Assembly (NCBI GenBank): GCA_903918755.1 | Contig: CAIXFN010000030.1 | Coordinates: 62,001-126,000 of the forward strand | Length of the DNA stretch: 64,000 bases | Origin: an uncultured Pedosphaera sp. | GTDB taxonomy: Bacteria; Verrucomicrobiota; Verrucomicrobiia; Limisphaerales; Pedosphaeraceae | Direction of reading: 5' to 3' | Notes under the pieces: model-generated | Database searches by the model: none | What the model was told of the DNA's origin: nothing | The model's input: the letters and a program-made list of their open reading frames with translations, nothing else | Part shown: positions 26,807 to 36,301 of the stretch, one piece after another | Numbering within the stretch: position 1 is the first letter of the stretch | Layout: each line of letters begins with the position of its first letter | Translations under genes and position numbers: made by a program

Positions 26807-27274
26807 TTATTTCAACTCACCGCAAGTCAGCATCTCTTTGCCGAAATAGGGGTTTCTGATTTTCTTGCCTTCCTGGAGCCAGCCCGCTTTGGCCATGGGG
26901 CAATACACTTCCTGATAAGCCTCTTTGCCGGCCTTATGGTTGGCGAGGTTTTTGATGAGGGATGCGCTAAGCGGTTTGAAGGCGGCCCGGGCAGCCTTCA
27001 AATCGGGGGCTTTCGCCAGGATTTCGGCCTGACCGGCCAGGGCGGCGGGAAGCGTCTTCGCGGCATCCGCCTGGCTGGCTTTGGCGATGGCCGTGGCTTC
27101 CGCTTCCACGCCTTTCAGGGAATCCTTGGCGAGTTCGGTTTGAATTTTCAAATAATGGTCATAAACCGATTTGGCCGGTTCCCCCAACGCGGCGGTATCG
27201 GCCGCGTGGGCGGTGGCGCCCAAGAAGAGACCGGCGGTGGCGAGGACAAGGCTCGCGAACAATTTGATTTTCAT
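26807..27274 (-). CDS. DUF3347 domain periplasmic protein
   Basis: 155 residues from ATG 27274. A signal peptide (KIKLFASLVLATAGLFLGATAHA) is followed by a helical DUF3347 domain: VYDHYLKIQTELAKDS, DLKAARAAFKPLSASL, and the C-terminal CPMAKAGWLQEGKKIRNPYFGKEMLTCGE. DUF3347 is often found in or beside CusB-type copper and silver efflux adaptors; the CPM and MLTCGE ends could bind copper. A TATCAT -10-like element lies 6 nt before the ATG. The neighbours on the same strand support a role in metal handling. Confidence 0.8.
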   Translation of the reverse strand: MKIKLFASLVLATAGLFLGATAHAADTAALGEPAKSVYDHYLKIQTELAKDSLKGVEAEATAIAKASQADAAKTLPAALAGQAEILAKAPDLKAARAAFKPLSASLIKNLANHKAGKEAYQEVYCPMAKAGWLQEGKKIRNPYFGKEMLTCGELK

Positions 27275-27419
27275 ATTTTTATGATAACGGAGGCGGGTCA
27301 GGTTAGGGATTTTGGACCGACCGCTTCGATCTGTCCGGACAGCAGGAAACTGTCGCGGGCTGGCTGCGGACAAATCAGTCACGGTTGGACCCTACTCTTA
27401 ATACGCCGCAGAAAGCGGA

Positions 27420-27452
27420 ACCCCGCCAGAATTTATCAAATTCTGGCGGGGT
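27420..27452 (-). terminator. Perfect 15-bp hairpin with 3-nt loop
   Basis: Arms 27420-27434 and 27438-27452 (ACCCCGCCAGAATTT) pair without mismatch around ATC. It sits 66 bp past the stop of the Cys-rich protein and 145 bp before the DUF3347 start, so it probably ends the former's transcript. A run of T is lacking, though the inner stem is AT-rich. Confidence 0.5.
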
Positions 27453-27518
27453 CCCGGAATTGATTTGATGTCGGCTTCCCCGGGCGGTCAGCTTTGGCGC
27501 CTTCCGCCCGATACCGGA

Positions 27519-27971
27519 TTACTTCTTCTCCATGCCCGGAGTTGCCCCGGCACCCGGCTTGGTCGCGCAGCAAAACACCGACTCGGGGCCGCACTTTTCG
27601 CACGTATGCGTGACGACATCATTCTTGCCCTTGCCAGCGCCGACGACCGTGATCGTGCTGTTACAGCCCGGGCAGAGATGCTTTTCGCCCACCGTCATCG
27701 TCTTGATATGACCTTTTTCGGTGGTGACCGTGTGGACCATGACGGATTTGCACATGGTGCAAACCATCGCCACGGAATCACCCGGTTTGAGTTCCCCCAT
27801 CATGGCGCAAGTGTCAACGTGATGGAGCATCATCATGTGCTCGGCGCCTTTCATGGGCTTCATTGGCGGCTCCTCCGCCCGCGCCACGGCCGGCAGCGAA
27901 GCCAGCATTGCCAGGGCGAACACTGCGCCGAGGCCGAACATTGATTGGAATCCCGTCAGGTATGTTTTCAT
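27519..27971 (-). CDS. Exported Cys/His/Met-rich probable metal-binding protein
   Basis: 150 residues. A signal peptide (cleavage near ARAEE) is followed by a Met/His stretch (MKPMKGAEHMMMLHH), then CTMC, CPGC, CEKC and a CC pair, i.e. four close cysteine sites. This composition suggests soft-metal (copper, silver, zinc) binding or sensing in the periplasm. I do not recognise a named family. It is the first of four leftward genes of similar theme, but has its own hairpin downstream. The 276 bp upstream to modA hold no gene that I can see. Confidence 0.7.
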   Translation of the reverse strand: MKTYLTGFQSMFGLGAVFALAMLASLPAVARAEEPPMKPMKGAEHMMMLHHVDTCAMMGELKPGDSVAMVCTMCKSVMVHTVTTEKGHIKTMTVGEKHLCPGCNSTITVVGAGKGKNDVVTHTCEKCGPESVFCCATKPGAGATPGMEKK

Positions 27972-28247
27972 TGTTTTTTCTTTAGTCGAACGGTTGGTTT
28001 TGTGGATTGTTTGGAAGTCAACTCACAGTCGGTCCCGGATCCAACGCGATCTGCGAATCATCGACGGAAACCGGGGCTAAAATCATCTTGCACCCCGGAA
28101 GGCCAATTTCCTATTGGGGGTATCCCCCTGCCATTTCAACGGCGGACCAGGCCGGGCGAAATTTTGGAACGCGGAGAATTGGCGGGTTCAAAAAACGCCG
28201 GCTCTGGGATGAGTTCGGACTGGTTTGCCGCCCCCAGCCGAGGACGA

Positions 28248-29018
28248 TCAAAGGGACTTTGGCGGCGGAAATAGAAAACCGAATTTCTTAAAGACAGCGC
28301 GGGCCGATGGCGAGGCGAGGTATTCGACAAAACGGGTGGCGGCGGCGGATTGCCGGGAATCTTTTAGGACTGCCACCGGGTAGCTGATTGGCGGTCCATC
28401 GCCTGGAGCGATCTCGAAGGCGATCTTGACCTGCGGCGAGATGGCGGCGTCAGTCTTGTAAACCAGGCCGGCCTCGACGTTTCCGGAAGCCACCGCCGCC
28501 AGGGCGCCACGGACGTTTTCCGTGGGAACCACTTTTGGGGCAATGGTGGTCCAAAGCTTGCGCTGCTCAAAATACTGCCGCGCGTAAATGCCAGCGGGCA
28601 CGGACTTGGGATCGGCGAGCGCCAGATGTTTGAATTTGGCGTCGGCGAGATCCGCCGGAGCCCGGACGGTGAGCGGGCTATCGCTCGGCACCACGATGAC
28701 CAAGGAATTGGACAGGAGGCTGTGCCGGCTGGCGCGAAGGATGAGTCCCTGCTGATCCAGTTTGTCCAACTGAGCTTCGTCGGCGGAGAAGAAGACATCG
28801 CCGGGAGCTCCTTCCTGGAGCTGCCGGGCGAGCAGGCCGGACGAGCCAAAGTTGAAAACAATTTTGTCGCCGCCGCCGAGTTCGTACCCGGAGGCGATTT
28901 CCTTCAAGGCGTCGGTCAGGCTCGCGGCCGCGAACACCGTAAGGGTGGCGGCCGCCATCGGCAGTCCACCCGCCAGCCAGAGCAACAGGATTACCAGCGT
29001 TCGCAAGATTGCTTGCAC
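28248..29018 (-). CDS. modA: Molybdate ABC transporter substrate-binding protein
   Basis: 256 residues with a signal peptide and the ModA fold: VFAAASLTDALKEIA, FNFGSSGLLARQLQEGAPGDVFFSA, and the hinge KTDAAISPQV. Ser and Ala residues of the first motif line the oxyanion pocket in this family; it captures molybdate or tungstate in the periplasm. No modB or modC is adjacent, so the permease and ATPase must lie elsewhere. It begins 10 nt after the metH stop on the same strand, so co-transcription with metH is possible but functionally puzzling. Confidence 0.9.
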   Translation of the reverse strand: MQAILRTLVILLLWLAGGLPMAAATLTVFAAASLTDALKEIASGYELGGGDKIVFNFGSSGLLARQLQEGAPGDVFFSADEAQLDKLDQQGLILRASRHSLLSNSLVIVVPSDSPLTVRAPADLADAKFKHLALADPKSVPAGIYARQYFEQRKLWTTIAPKVVPTENVRGALAAVASGNVEAGLVYKTDAAISPQVKIAFEIAPGDGPPISYPVAVLKDSRQSAAATRFVEYLASPSARAVFKKFGFLFPPPKSL

Positions 29019-29028
29019 GCGGATGCCG

Positions 29029-32000
29029 TTACGGGCCGGTCACCGGGTGCGGCACCCCGCAAGCACACACAATCGTGGGATTCCGCGATTGTTCTGGGGC
29101 GGGTGCGGGGTCGTAGTTCAGGTTGGGACCAAGCCAGCGTTCCACCGTGGCCAGATCCATGTTTTTCCGCAGGTGATATTCCGCAACCTGGTCGCGGTCG
29201 ATCTTACCGACGCCAAAATATTTGGCTTCCGGGTGGGCGAAATACAGACCGCTGACGGAACTGGCGGGCCACATGGCGAAACTCTCCGTGAGTTTGATGC
29301 CAGTGCGGTTTTCGGCGTCGAGTAATTCCCAAAGCAGTCCTTTTTCCGTGTGATCCGGGGAGGCGGGATAGCCGGCGGCGGGGCGAATGCCGCGATAGCG
29401 TTCGCGAATGATGTCCTCAATGGAGAGATTTTCCTCCTGGCCGTAACCCCACTCCCGGCGGACCCGGGCATGGAGGCATTCGGCGAAGGCTTCAGCCAGG
29501 CGGTCCGCCAGGGCTTTGGTCATGATGGAATTGTAGTCATCATGATCCTTTTCAAAATGGCGGGCTAATTCGTCCGTGCCATGGCCGCTGGTGACCGCGA
29601 AGGCGCCCAGGTAATCCGGCAGGCCCGTGGATTTGGGGGCGATGAAGTCCGCGAGGGCGTGATTGAACTGGCCGGTGGGCTTGTCCATCTGTTGGCGCAG
29701 GGTGTGGAACGTGGTGAGCACCTTGGTCCGGGTCTCATCCGTATAAAGTTCGATGTCATCCCCGACGCTGTTGGCCGGGAAGAAGCCGTACACCGCGCGC
29801 GCGGTGAGCAGATTTTCGGCGACAATCCGCGTGAGCAACTTTTGGGCGTCCGCAAACAGTTCGGCCGCTTTGGGATCGGATAAAATATCCGGGTAACGGC
29901 CGCGCAACTCCCAGGTATGAAAAAAGGGCGACCAGTCGATGAAGGGCACCAATTCTGCCAGCGGGAAGGGATCCAGCACGCGCACCCCCGTAAACGTGGG
30001 GTGGGGGAGATCCTCGGCGCGCCAGACAATGGGCGTGCGGCGTTCGCGGGCGCGGGCGAGCGACAGGAGCGGTTTGCCGTCCTTTTGGGCCGCGTGCTCG
30101 GTCCGGAGCCGCTGCTGTTCGGTGCGGTTGGCCTGGACGAAGGCGGGTTGCAAATCCGGGTTGAGCAACTGGCCCACCACCCCGACGGCGCGGGAAGCGT
30201 CCAGCACGTGGACCACGGGATGGCTGTAAGATTGCGCGATTTTCACCGCGGTATGCGCGCGACTGGTGGTGGCCCCGCCGATCAGCAGCGGCACGGAGAA
30301 CCCCTGCCGTTCCATTTCCCGGGCGACGTGCGCCATTTCATCGAGGGAAGGCGTGATGAGGCCGCTCAAGCCGATGGCATCCGCCTTGATTTCACGGGCG
30401 GTGGTGAGAATTTTTTCAGCCGACACCATGACGCCGAGATCAATGACCTCGTAGTTATTGCAACCCAGGACGACGCCGACAATGTTCTTGCCGATGTCAT
30501 GCACGTCCCCCTTGACGGTGGCCATAAGGATCTTGCCCTGGGCCCGACCGCCGCCGGATTTCCGCTTTTCCTCCTCCATGAAGGGGAGGAGATAGGCGAC
30601 CGATTTCTTCATGACCCGGGCGCTCTTGACCACCTGGGGGAGGAACATTTTGCCGGAACCGAAAAGGTCGCCGACGATGTTCATGCCCTCCATGAGCGGG
30701 CCTTCAATGACTAGGAGCGGTCGGGCGTATTTCTGGCGTGCCTCCTCGGTATCCTGGTCGATGAACTCCACAATGCCTTTGACGAGGGCATGGCTCAGGC
30801 GCTCTTCGACGGTGCCTTGCCGCCAGGCATCCTCGACCACCGCGACCTTGCCCTTTTGTTTGACCGATTCGGCAAATTTGATGAGTCGTTCCGTGGCGTC
30901 GGACCGGCGGTTGAGGAGAACGTCCTCGACCAGTTCGAGCAAGTCCTTGGGGATTTCCTCGTAAACCTCCAGCATGCCCGCATTGACGATGCCCATATCC
31001 AGGCCGGCCTTGACCGCGTGGTACAGGAACGCCGAGTGCATGGCTTCGCGGACTGCGTTGTTGCCGCGGAAGGAGAAGGAAATATTGCTGACGCCGCCGC
31101 TGACTTTAGCGAAGGGCAGGTTCTCCTTGATCCAACGGGTGGCCGCGATGAAGTCCACCGCGTAGTTGTTGTGCTCCTCCATCCCCGTGGCGACGGTGAG
31201 AATGTTGGGATCAAAAATGATGTCCTGCGGCGGAAAGCCGACTTCGCGCACCAGGATATCATAGGCGCGTTGGCAGATTTCGATCCGGCGCGCGAGGTTG
31301 TCCGCCTGGCCTTTTTCGTCGAAGGCCATCACCACCACGGCGGCGCCGTAACGGCGCACGAGGGCGGCTTGCTGGCGAAACTTTTCTTCGCCTTCTTTCA
31401 GGCTGATGGAATTCACCACGCCCTTGCCCTGGATGCATTTCAGCCCGGCCTCAATCACGGACCACTTCGAGCTGTCGATCATGATCGGGACCCGGGCGAT
31501 GTCCGGTTCCGAGGCGATCAGGTTGAGAAAATGGGTCATGGCCTGCTCGGAGTCGAGCATGCCTTCGTCCATGTTGACGTCGATGATTTGCGCGCCGTTT
31601 TCGACTTGCTGCCGGGCGATGGCCAGGGCTTCCTCGTAGTTGCCGCCGAGAATCAGTTTGGCGAATTTGGGCGAGCCGGTGACGTTGGTGCGTTCCCCGA
31701 CGTTGACGAAATTGGCGTCCGGGCGGATCGTCACCGCATCCAGACCGCTCAGGCGGGTGAAGGGTTCCACGACCGGCGGAACGCGGCGGGCCAGGCCTTT
31801 GACGGCGGCCGAGATGCGCGCGATATGCGGGGCCGTGGTGCCGCAGCAACCCCCCACAATATTGAGCCAACCGTTCGCCACCCATTCGGCCAATTGCGGG
31901 GCCAGGGTTTCGGGGGTTTCCGGAAAGCCGGTGGGCAACAGCGGATTGGGCAGGCCGGCGTTGGGGTAGCAACTAACGGGAATCGGCGCCAGGGCGGCCA

Positions 32001-32862
32001 ATTCCTCGATCAGCGGCCGCATCTCGACCGGGCCCAGGGCGCAGTTCATACCCACACTCAAAAGGGGCACGTGCGAAATGGAGTTCCAGAACGCCTCCAC
32101 CGTCTGGCCGGTGACGCCGCGATTGCTGCCCTTTTGGATAAAGGTGACCGAGGCCATGATCGGGACCTGCGGGCGCCCGTTTGCGGGTTGCCCGGTCAAT
32201 CCTTCCGGTCGATAGGGCACCGGATCAATGCCCCGTTCAGCGAAGAGCTTCTGGATGGCAAAAAAGGCTGCCTTGGCGTTCAGCGTGTCAAAAATTGTCT
32301 CTACCAAAAGCACATCCACGCCCCCGTCCAGCAAGCCCTGCGCCTGTTCATAATAGGCCGCCACGAGAGCGTCATAAGTCGTGCCGCGGGCGGCGGAACT
32401 ATTGACATCCGTGGAAATGGAGGAGGTCCGGGTGGTTGGGCCCATGGCCCCGGCCACGAAGCAGACCCGGCCGGGTTCGGCGGCCATGACGCCATCGGCC
32501 GCACGGCGGGCAACTTGCGCGGCGGCGACATTCAATTCATACGCCAACGACTCCATGCCATAATCGGCGAGGGAAATGGTTTGCGAATTGAAGGTGTTGG
32601 TTTCAATGATGTCGGCGCCCGCTTCGAGATATTGGCGGTGAATCGATTCAATGACTTCCGGGCGCGTGAGGTTCAGCAGGTCGTTGTTGCCCTTCAAATC
32701 CCGGGGCCAGTCCTTGAACCTCTCCCCGCGAAAGGCGGCCTCCTCCAGCTTGAAAGTCTGGATCATGGTGCCCATCGCGCCGTCAATGATGACAACACGT
32801 TCCTGCAGCAGTCGCGCCAATTGCGCGCCGCGACCCGTTGGAATGGAAAGATTCGGATTCAC
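29029..32862 (-). CDS. metH: Cobalamin-dependent methionine synthase
   Basis: 1277 residues, full length. Domains in order: homocysteine-binding barrel with zinc Cys in GMNCALGP and [10 protein letters not shown]; pterin-binding barrel ([15 protein letters not shown]); B12-binding cap and domain with the cobalt-ligand motif DVHDIGKN; and a C-terminal AdoMet reactivation domain ([17 protein letters not shown]). It transfers methyl from methyl-tetrahydrofolate to homocysteine. The start is GTG at 32862. No B12 or SAM riboswitch is visible upstream; instead a near-palindrome lies at 32915-32930. Confidence 0.97.
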   Translation of the reverse strand: MNPNLSIPTGRGAQLARLLQERVVIIDGAMGTMIQTFKLEEAAFRGERFKDWPRDLKGNNDLLNLTRPEVIESIHRQYLEAGADIIETNTFNSQTISLADYGMESLAYELNVAAAQVARRAADGVMAAEPGRVCFVAGAMGPTTRTSSISTDVNSSAARGTTYDALVAAYYEQAQGLLDGGVDVLLVETIFDTLNAKAAFFAIQKLFAERGIDPVPYRPEGLTGQPANGRPQVPIMASVTFIQKGSNRGVTGQTVEAFWNSISHVPLLSVGMNCALGPVEMRPLIEELAALAPIPVSCYPNAGLPNPLLPTGFPETPETLAPQLAEWVANGWLNIVGGCCGTTAPHIARISAAVKGLARRVPPVVEPFTRLSGLDAVTIRPDANFVNVGERTNVTGSPKFAKLILGGNYEEALAIARQQVENGAQIIDVNMDEGMLDSEQAMTHFLNLIASEPDIARVPIMIDSSKWSVIEAGLKCIQGKGVVNSISLKEGEEKFRQQAALVRRYGAAVVVMAFDEKGQADNLARRIEICQRAYDILVREVGFPPQDIIFDPNILTVATGMEEHNNYAVDFIAATRWIKENLPFAKVSGGVSNISFSFRGNNAVREAMHSAFLYHAVKAGLDMGIVNAGMLEVYEEIPKDLLELVEDVLLNRRSDATERLIKFAESVKQKGKVAVVEDAWRQGTVEERLSHALVKGIVEFIDQDTEEARQKYARPLLVIEGPLMEGMNIVGDLFGSGKMFLPQVVKSARVMKKSVAYLLPFMEEEKRKSGGGRAQGKILMATVKGDVHDIGKNIVGVVLGCNNYEVIDLGVMVSAEKILTTAREIKADAIGLSGLITPSLDEMAHVAREMERQGFSVPLLIGGATTSRAHTAVKIAQSYSHPVVHVLDASRAVGVVGQLLNPDLQPAFVQANRTEQQRLRTEHAAQKDGKPLLSLARARERRTPIVWRAEDLPHPTFTGVRVLDPFPLAELVPFIDWSPFFHTWELRGRYPDILSDPKAAELFADAQKLLTRIVAENLLTARAVYGFFPANSVGDDIELYTDETRTKVLTTFHTLRQQMDKPTGQFNHALADFIAPKSTGLPDYLGAFAVTSGHGTDELARHFEKDHDDYNSIMTKALADRLAEAFAECLHARVRREWGYGQEENLSIEDIIRERYRGIRPAAGYPASPDHTEKGLLWELLDAENRTGIKLTESFAMWPASSVSGLYFAHPEAKYFGVGKIDRDQVAEYHLRKNMDLATVERWLGPNLNYDPAPAPEQSRNPTIVCACGVPHPVTGP

Positions 32863-32914
32863 GCCCGAGCAGAATAACCCATCAATCCAACAATGAAAAG
32901 GAAAAAATCAATGC

Positions 32915-32930
32915 ATCTTGATATGAAGAT
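32915..32930. promoter_or_regulatory. Near-palindromic putative operator upstream of metH
   Basis: ATCTTGATATGAAGAT has 5-bp arms (ATCTT/AAGAT) and a central ATAT, one mismatched pair in all. It lies 52 bp upstream of the metH GTG within an AT-rich stretch. The form suits a dimeric regulator of ArsR/SahR type, which control methionine-cycle genes in other bacteria; that assignment is inference. Confidence 0.4.
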
Positions 32931-32983
32931 ATGTTCCTTTTCTCGGCAACCATATTCCCGGACCGGTGGCTGCGTGGGCGGGC

Positions 32984-33496
32984 TTACCGGGAGTCCAATT
33001 GACGCCAGGCAGCCAGCGAAAGCCCGATGTGCAGCATGGCGGCTGTCCATTGGACGGTTGCGAAGCCCAGATAGACGGTGTGCAGGTCCGTAAAATGGCC
33101 GATATGGTGAATCTTGAACCCCGGGGATTCCAGCAGGCGATCCATCAGCCCATGAGTGATGAAAAGGCCCGGAGACATGGCGACCATGACAATCCAACTG
33201 GTGGCCAGCCACCGGCGGAGTGGTCCGGTGAGGCCGGACCAATCGCGGAGCATGTTCCAGGCAAAGTAGGCGAGGCACGCCAGACCGATCAGGTTAAGCC
33301 AGAAAGTGACCTTTTGGGTGATAAACCCAACCTCGCGCTCGCCGCCAAGGACCAGGCCGGCGGTGGGGATGACGATGAGCGCGTAGAACGTGAAACCACC
33401 CATCCAGGCCCCCATGAGCGAAAAGTAACCCAGGCGGCGCAACAGGGCTGTTCCAAAGGCACTGAGTAATGCCAGTCGATTGGATGAATTGGGCAT
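32984..33496 (-). CDS. Hypothetical four-helix membrane protein
   Basis: 170 residues from ATG 33496. Four hydrophobic segments are visible, with WMGGFTFYALIVIPTAG near the N terminus, GLFITHGLMDRLL in the middle and HIGHFTDLHTVYLGFATVQW near the end. His residues at several helix ends resemble small heme- or copper-related membrane proteins, but I cannot name the family. The frame is open upstream to 33610, but the Ala/Arg-rich extension looks non-coding. It is on the same strand as metH, 121 bp before it. Confidence 0.6.
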   Translation of the reverse strand: MPNSSNRLALLSAFGTALLRRLGYFSLMGAWMGGFTFYALIVIPTAGLVLGGEREVGFITQKVTFWLNLIGLACLAYFAWNMLRDWSGLTGPLRRWLATSWIVMVAMSPGLFITHGLMDRLLESPGFKIHHIGHFTDLHTVYLGFATVQWTAAMLHIGLSLAAWRQLDSR

Positions 33497-33558
33497 GGGG
33501 CTGGCCGGTCTGCGGCTGGAGGCCGCGGCGCGCTCGGCCGCCGCCGGGGGAGCGCCGG

Positions 33559-34110
33559 TCAGGATTGCAATCCGAGTTTTTGCAATTTGGGCCGGATGAC
33601 CGCCTGGCAATACGGATTGCGGTTCTTGTTCAGTCGATAATAGTCCTGATGATAATTTTCCGCGGGATAAAAGGTCGCAGCCGGCGTGATTTCGGTCACA
33701 ATCGGAGCCGGGAAATCCCGGCTGGCGGCCGTCCGCGAAGCCTCGGCCACGGCGCGCTGAGCCGACGAATTATAGAAAATGGCCGAGCGATATTGCGGTC
33801 CCACATCTCCGCCCTGGCGGTTGAGCGTGGTCGGATCGTGCGCGTGCCAGAACTGCTGCAGCACCTGTTCAAGCGTGATTTTTTGCGGATCAAAGACGAC
33901 CTGCGAGACTTCGGCGTGACCGGTTTTGCCGGTGCAGACTTGTTCGTAGGTTGGATTGGGGAGCTGGCCGCCCATATAACCCGAGGTCACCGAGATAACT
34001 CCCGGCAGTTGGAGAAACACGGCGTCGGTGCACCAAAAGCAACCGGCGCCGAGCGTGATGGACTCGGCACCGGGCGGTACAGCTGGGAGGGGAGCGGAAG
34101 TGGTGGGCAT
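33559..34110 (-). CDS. msrA: Peptide-methionine (S)-S-oxide reductase MsrA
   Basis: 183 residues with the catalytic GCFWC motif (nucleophilic first Cys at about residue 24), SGYMGG, and HAEVSQVVFDP with the substrate-binding Glu. Reduces methionine-S-sulfoxide in proteins, repairing oxidative damage. A resolving Cys may be the one in NPYCQAV near the C terminus. The length is usual. No MsrB domain is fused or adjacent. Confidence 0.95.
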   Translation of the reverse strand: MPTTSAPLPAVPPGAESITLGAGCFWCTDAVFLQLPGVISVTSGYMGGQLPNPTYEQVCTGKTGHAEVSQVVFDPQKITLEQVLQQFWHAHDPTTLNRQGGDVGPQYRSAIFYNSSAQRAVAEASRTAASRDFPAPIVTEITPAATFYPAENYHQDYYRLNKNRNPYCQAVIRPKLQKLGLQS

Positions 34111-34149
34111 GGATATAGTTAGGGCTGTTGATTAAGCGGGTGGGCGTTG

Positions 34150-35925
34150 TCAGAGTCGGGCGACCAGCAGTTCACGCTGGAAGATGAGTTCCTTGGGCAG
34201 GTGGGAGTAAAGTTTCATGAACAATTCATCCTGTTGGAGCAATTCGCGGCGCCATTCGGGATAATCAATGCTTTGAACTTGTTCAAATTTGGCGTTGGTA
34301 TAACCCGGCAATTCACCGAGGTCGAAATGGCCGCCGCTGGGAACCCAGCCCAGCGGGGTCTCATCGGCGTTAGCCCGGCCGTTGCAACGGTCGGCGATCC
34401 ACTTGAGCACGCGCATATTCTCGCCGAACCCGGGCCAGAGGAATTCACCGGCGGCGCTCTTGCGGAACCAGTTGACGTGGAAAATGCGGGGGGGCCGGCG
34501 GATGAGTTTCCGCATGGTGATCCAATGCCGGAAATACTCGCCCATATTATAGCCGCAGAAAGGCAGCATGGCCATGGGATCGCGCCGGACGTTGCCGACT
34601 GTGCCCGCGGCGGCGGCGGTGGTTTCCGAACCCATCGTGGCGCCGATGTAAACGCCATGGATCCAATTGAACGCCTGGTAAACCAAGGGCATGGTGTCCG
34701 CCCGACGCCCGCCGAAGATGATGGCGCTAATGGGGACGCCGTTGGGGTCCGAGGCCTCGGGAGCCAGCATCGGGTTATTGGTCATGGGAGCGGCGAAGCG
34801 GCTGTTGGGATGCGCCGCCTTTTCCTTGGACTCCGGAGTCCACGGCTGCCCCTTCCAGTCCAGGCATTCCGCCGGAGGCGGGCCATCCTTGCCTTCCCAC
34901 CAGACATCCAGATCCGGTGTCAGCGCCACGTTGGTGTAAATCGTGTCCCGCTGGATGCTGTTCATCGCGTTGGGATTGGACTTGTAGTTCGTGCCTGGCA
35001 CGACGCCGAAATAACCGGCCTCTGGATTGATCGCGTAGAGCCGGCCATCGGGCCCGGGTTTCATCCAGGCGATGTCATCGCCGATGGTCCACACCTTCCA
35101 CCCTTTGTAATGGGGGGGCGGGATGAGCATGGCAAAGTTGGTTTTGCCGCAGGCGCTCGGGAAGGCGGCGGCGACGTAGGTCTTCTCCCCGGTGGGCGAC
35201 TCAAGCCCGAGAATCAACATGTGCTCGGCCAGCCAGCCCTGACGGCGGGCCAGGTAGGAACCAATGCGCAGGGCGAAACACTTCTTGCCCAGCAAGGCGT
35301 TGCCTCCATATGCGGAGCCGACGGAGATGATGGTGTTGTCCTGGGGAAAGTGGCAGATGTAGCGGCGGTCCGGATTCACATCCAGCATGCAGTGCAGCCC
35401 GCGATTGAAATCGGAGCTGTCGCCGAGGTGGTCGAGCGCGACGCGGCCCATGCGGGTCATGATCCGCATGCTGAGGACCACGTAAATGGAGTCGGTTAAT
35501 TCAAACCCCACCTTGGTCATGGGGGATCCGGGCGGCCCCATGAGATAAGGGATGACGTACATCGTGCGGCCATGCATGGAACCCCGGGCCAGACCTTGCA
35601 ACTTGGTGTACATTTCCCCGGGAGGGGCCCAATTGTTCGTGGGACCGGCCTCTTCTTCAAATTCCGTGCAGATAAAAGTGCATTGCTCGACCCGGGCGAC
35701 GTCATTGGGGTTCGAGCGGTGGTAATAGCACCCGGGTAGTTTTTCCTGGTTCAACTGGATGAGCACGCCGGCGGCGACGGCCTGGGCCGTGAGGGCATCC
35801 TTCTCGGCGGTCGAGCCATCGCACCAATATACCTGGTCGGGTTCACAGAGGCGGGCCTGGTCCGCGACCCACGCGGTGACGGCCGGGTTGGTTGTGTTGC
35901 AGCTTCCCAAGTTACTAGTTTCCAT
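34150..35925 (-). CDS. pckG: Phosphoenolpyruvate carboxykinase (GTP)
   Basis: 591 residues of the GTP-dependent class. The kinase loop [15 protein letters not shown] holds the reactive Cys typical of this class; the metal-binding region ([21 protein letters not shown]) and [14 protein letters not shown] are also clear. It interconverts oxaloacetate and phosphoenolpyruvate at the head of gluconeogenesis. The ATG at 35925 opens the usual N terminus; a 63-residue in-frame extension upstream has no family similarity. Confidence 0.96.
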   Translation of the reverse strand: METSNLGSCNTTNPAVTAWVADQARLCEPDQVYWCDGSTAEKDALTAQAVAAGVLIQLNQEKLPGCYYHRSNPNDVARVEQCTFICTEFEEEAGPTNNWAPPGEMYTKLQGLARGSMHGRTMYVIPYLMGPPGSPMTKVGFELTDSIYVVLSMRIMTRMGRVALDHLGDSSDFNRGLHCMLDVNPDRRYICHFPQDNTIISVGSAYGGNALLGKKCFALRIGSYLARRQGWLAEHMLILGLESPTGEKTYVAAAFPSACGKTNFAMLIPPPHYKGWKVWTIGDDIAWMKPGPDGRLYAINPEAGYFGVVPGTNYKSNPNAMNSIQRDTIYTNVALTPDLDVWWEGKDGPPPAECLDWKGQPWTPESKEKAAHPNSRFAAPMTNNPMLAPEASDPNGVPISAIIFGGRRADTMPLVYQAFNWIHGVYIGATMGSETTAAAAGTVGNVRRDPMAMLPFCGYNMGEYFRHWITMRKLIRRPPRIFHVNWFRKSAAGEFLWPGFGENMRVLKWIADRCNGRANADETPLGWVPSGGHFDLGELPGYTNAKFEQVQSIDYPEWRRELLQQDELFMKLYSHLPKELIFQRELLVARL

Positions 35926-36301
35926 AAAAACAAAGACGGTTTTACGCGGCGCGGCTTGCGCCACTGGTCTGGTCCCAAACTCGGCCAAGGCGGCCCATCC
36001 GGCACGCCCGATTTTGCCAAAGACACAACCTGCGGACGCGGGGTTGGGCGGTCGGACCGACCCACTCATCGCGGGGGCAAAATAGCGGCTGACCCCCGGC
36101 GCGGCAAGTGACAAAGGGAAAAACCGCCGGCCAGCGCTTCTGAATACAACGCTGGCGGCAGGCTTTGCCAGATAGTGGGGGCAACACTGGTTAGAGCAGG
36201 TTTACAAACATTTACCGGTGGCCCGACGTTTGCTTTTTGGGAGGGGGAAATTCCTTATTCGACCGGGAACGCGCCATCGGCTAAGCTGGAAGCGTGGAAT
36301 T
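35926..36301. other. Intergenic region between divergent pckG and copA
   Basis: 376 bp without a supported gene. An inverted repeat of 7 bp (36130-36136 and 36150-36156) is present. I looked for the MerR-type promoter with a 19-bp spacer common before copper ATPases and did not find a convincing one. Confidence 0.4.

Noticed and set aside
28116-28128. GGGGG-TAT-CCCCC upstream of the Cys-rich gene, considered as a CsoR-type copper operator (similar GGGGG-ATTA-CCCCC at 40644)
   Set aside because: Known CsoR sites have the C-tract before the G-tract with flanking TA; the second site has no copper gene beside it. Likely chance in GC-rich DNA.
30790-32877. 695-codon open frame antisense to metH
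   Set aside because: The metH frame has all its domains; the antisense product is rich in Asp, His and Gly with no recognisable motif.
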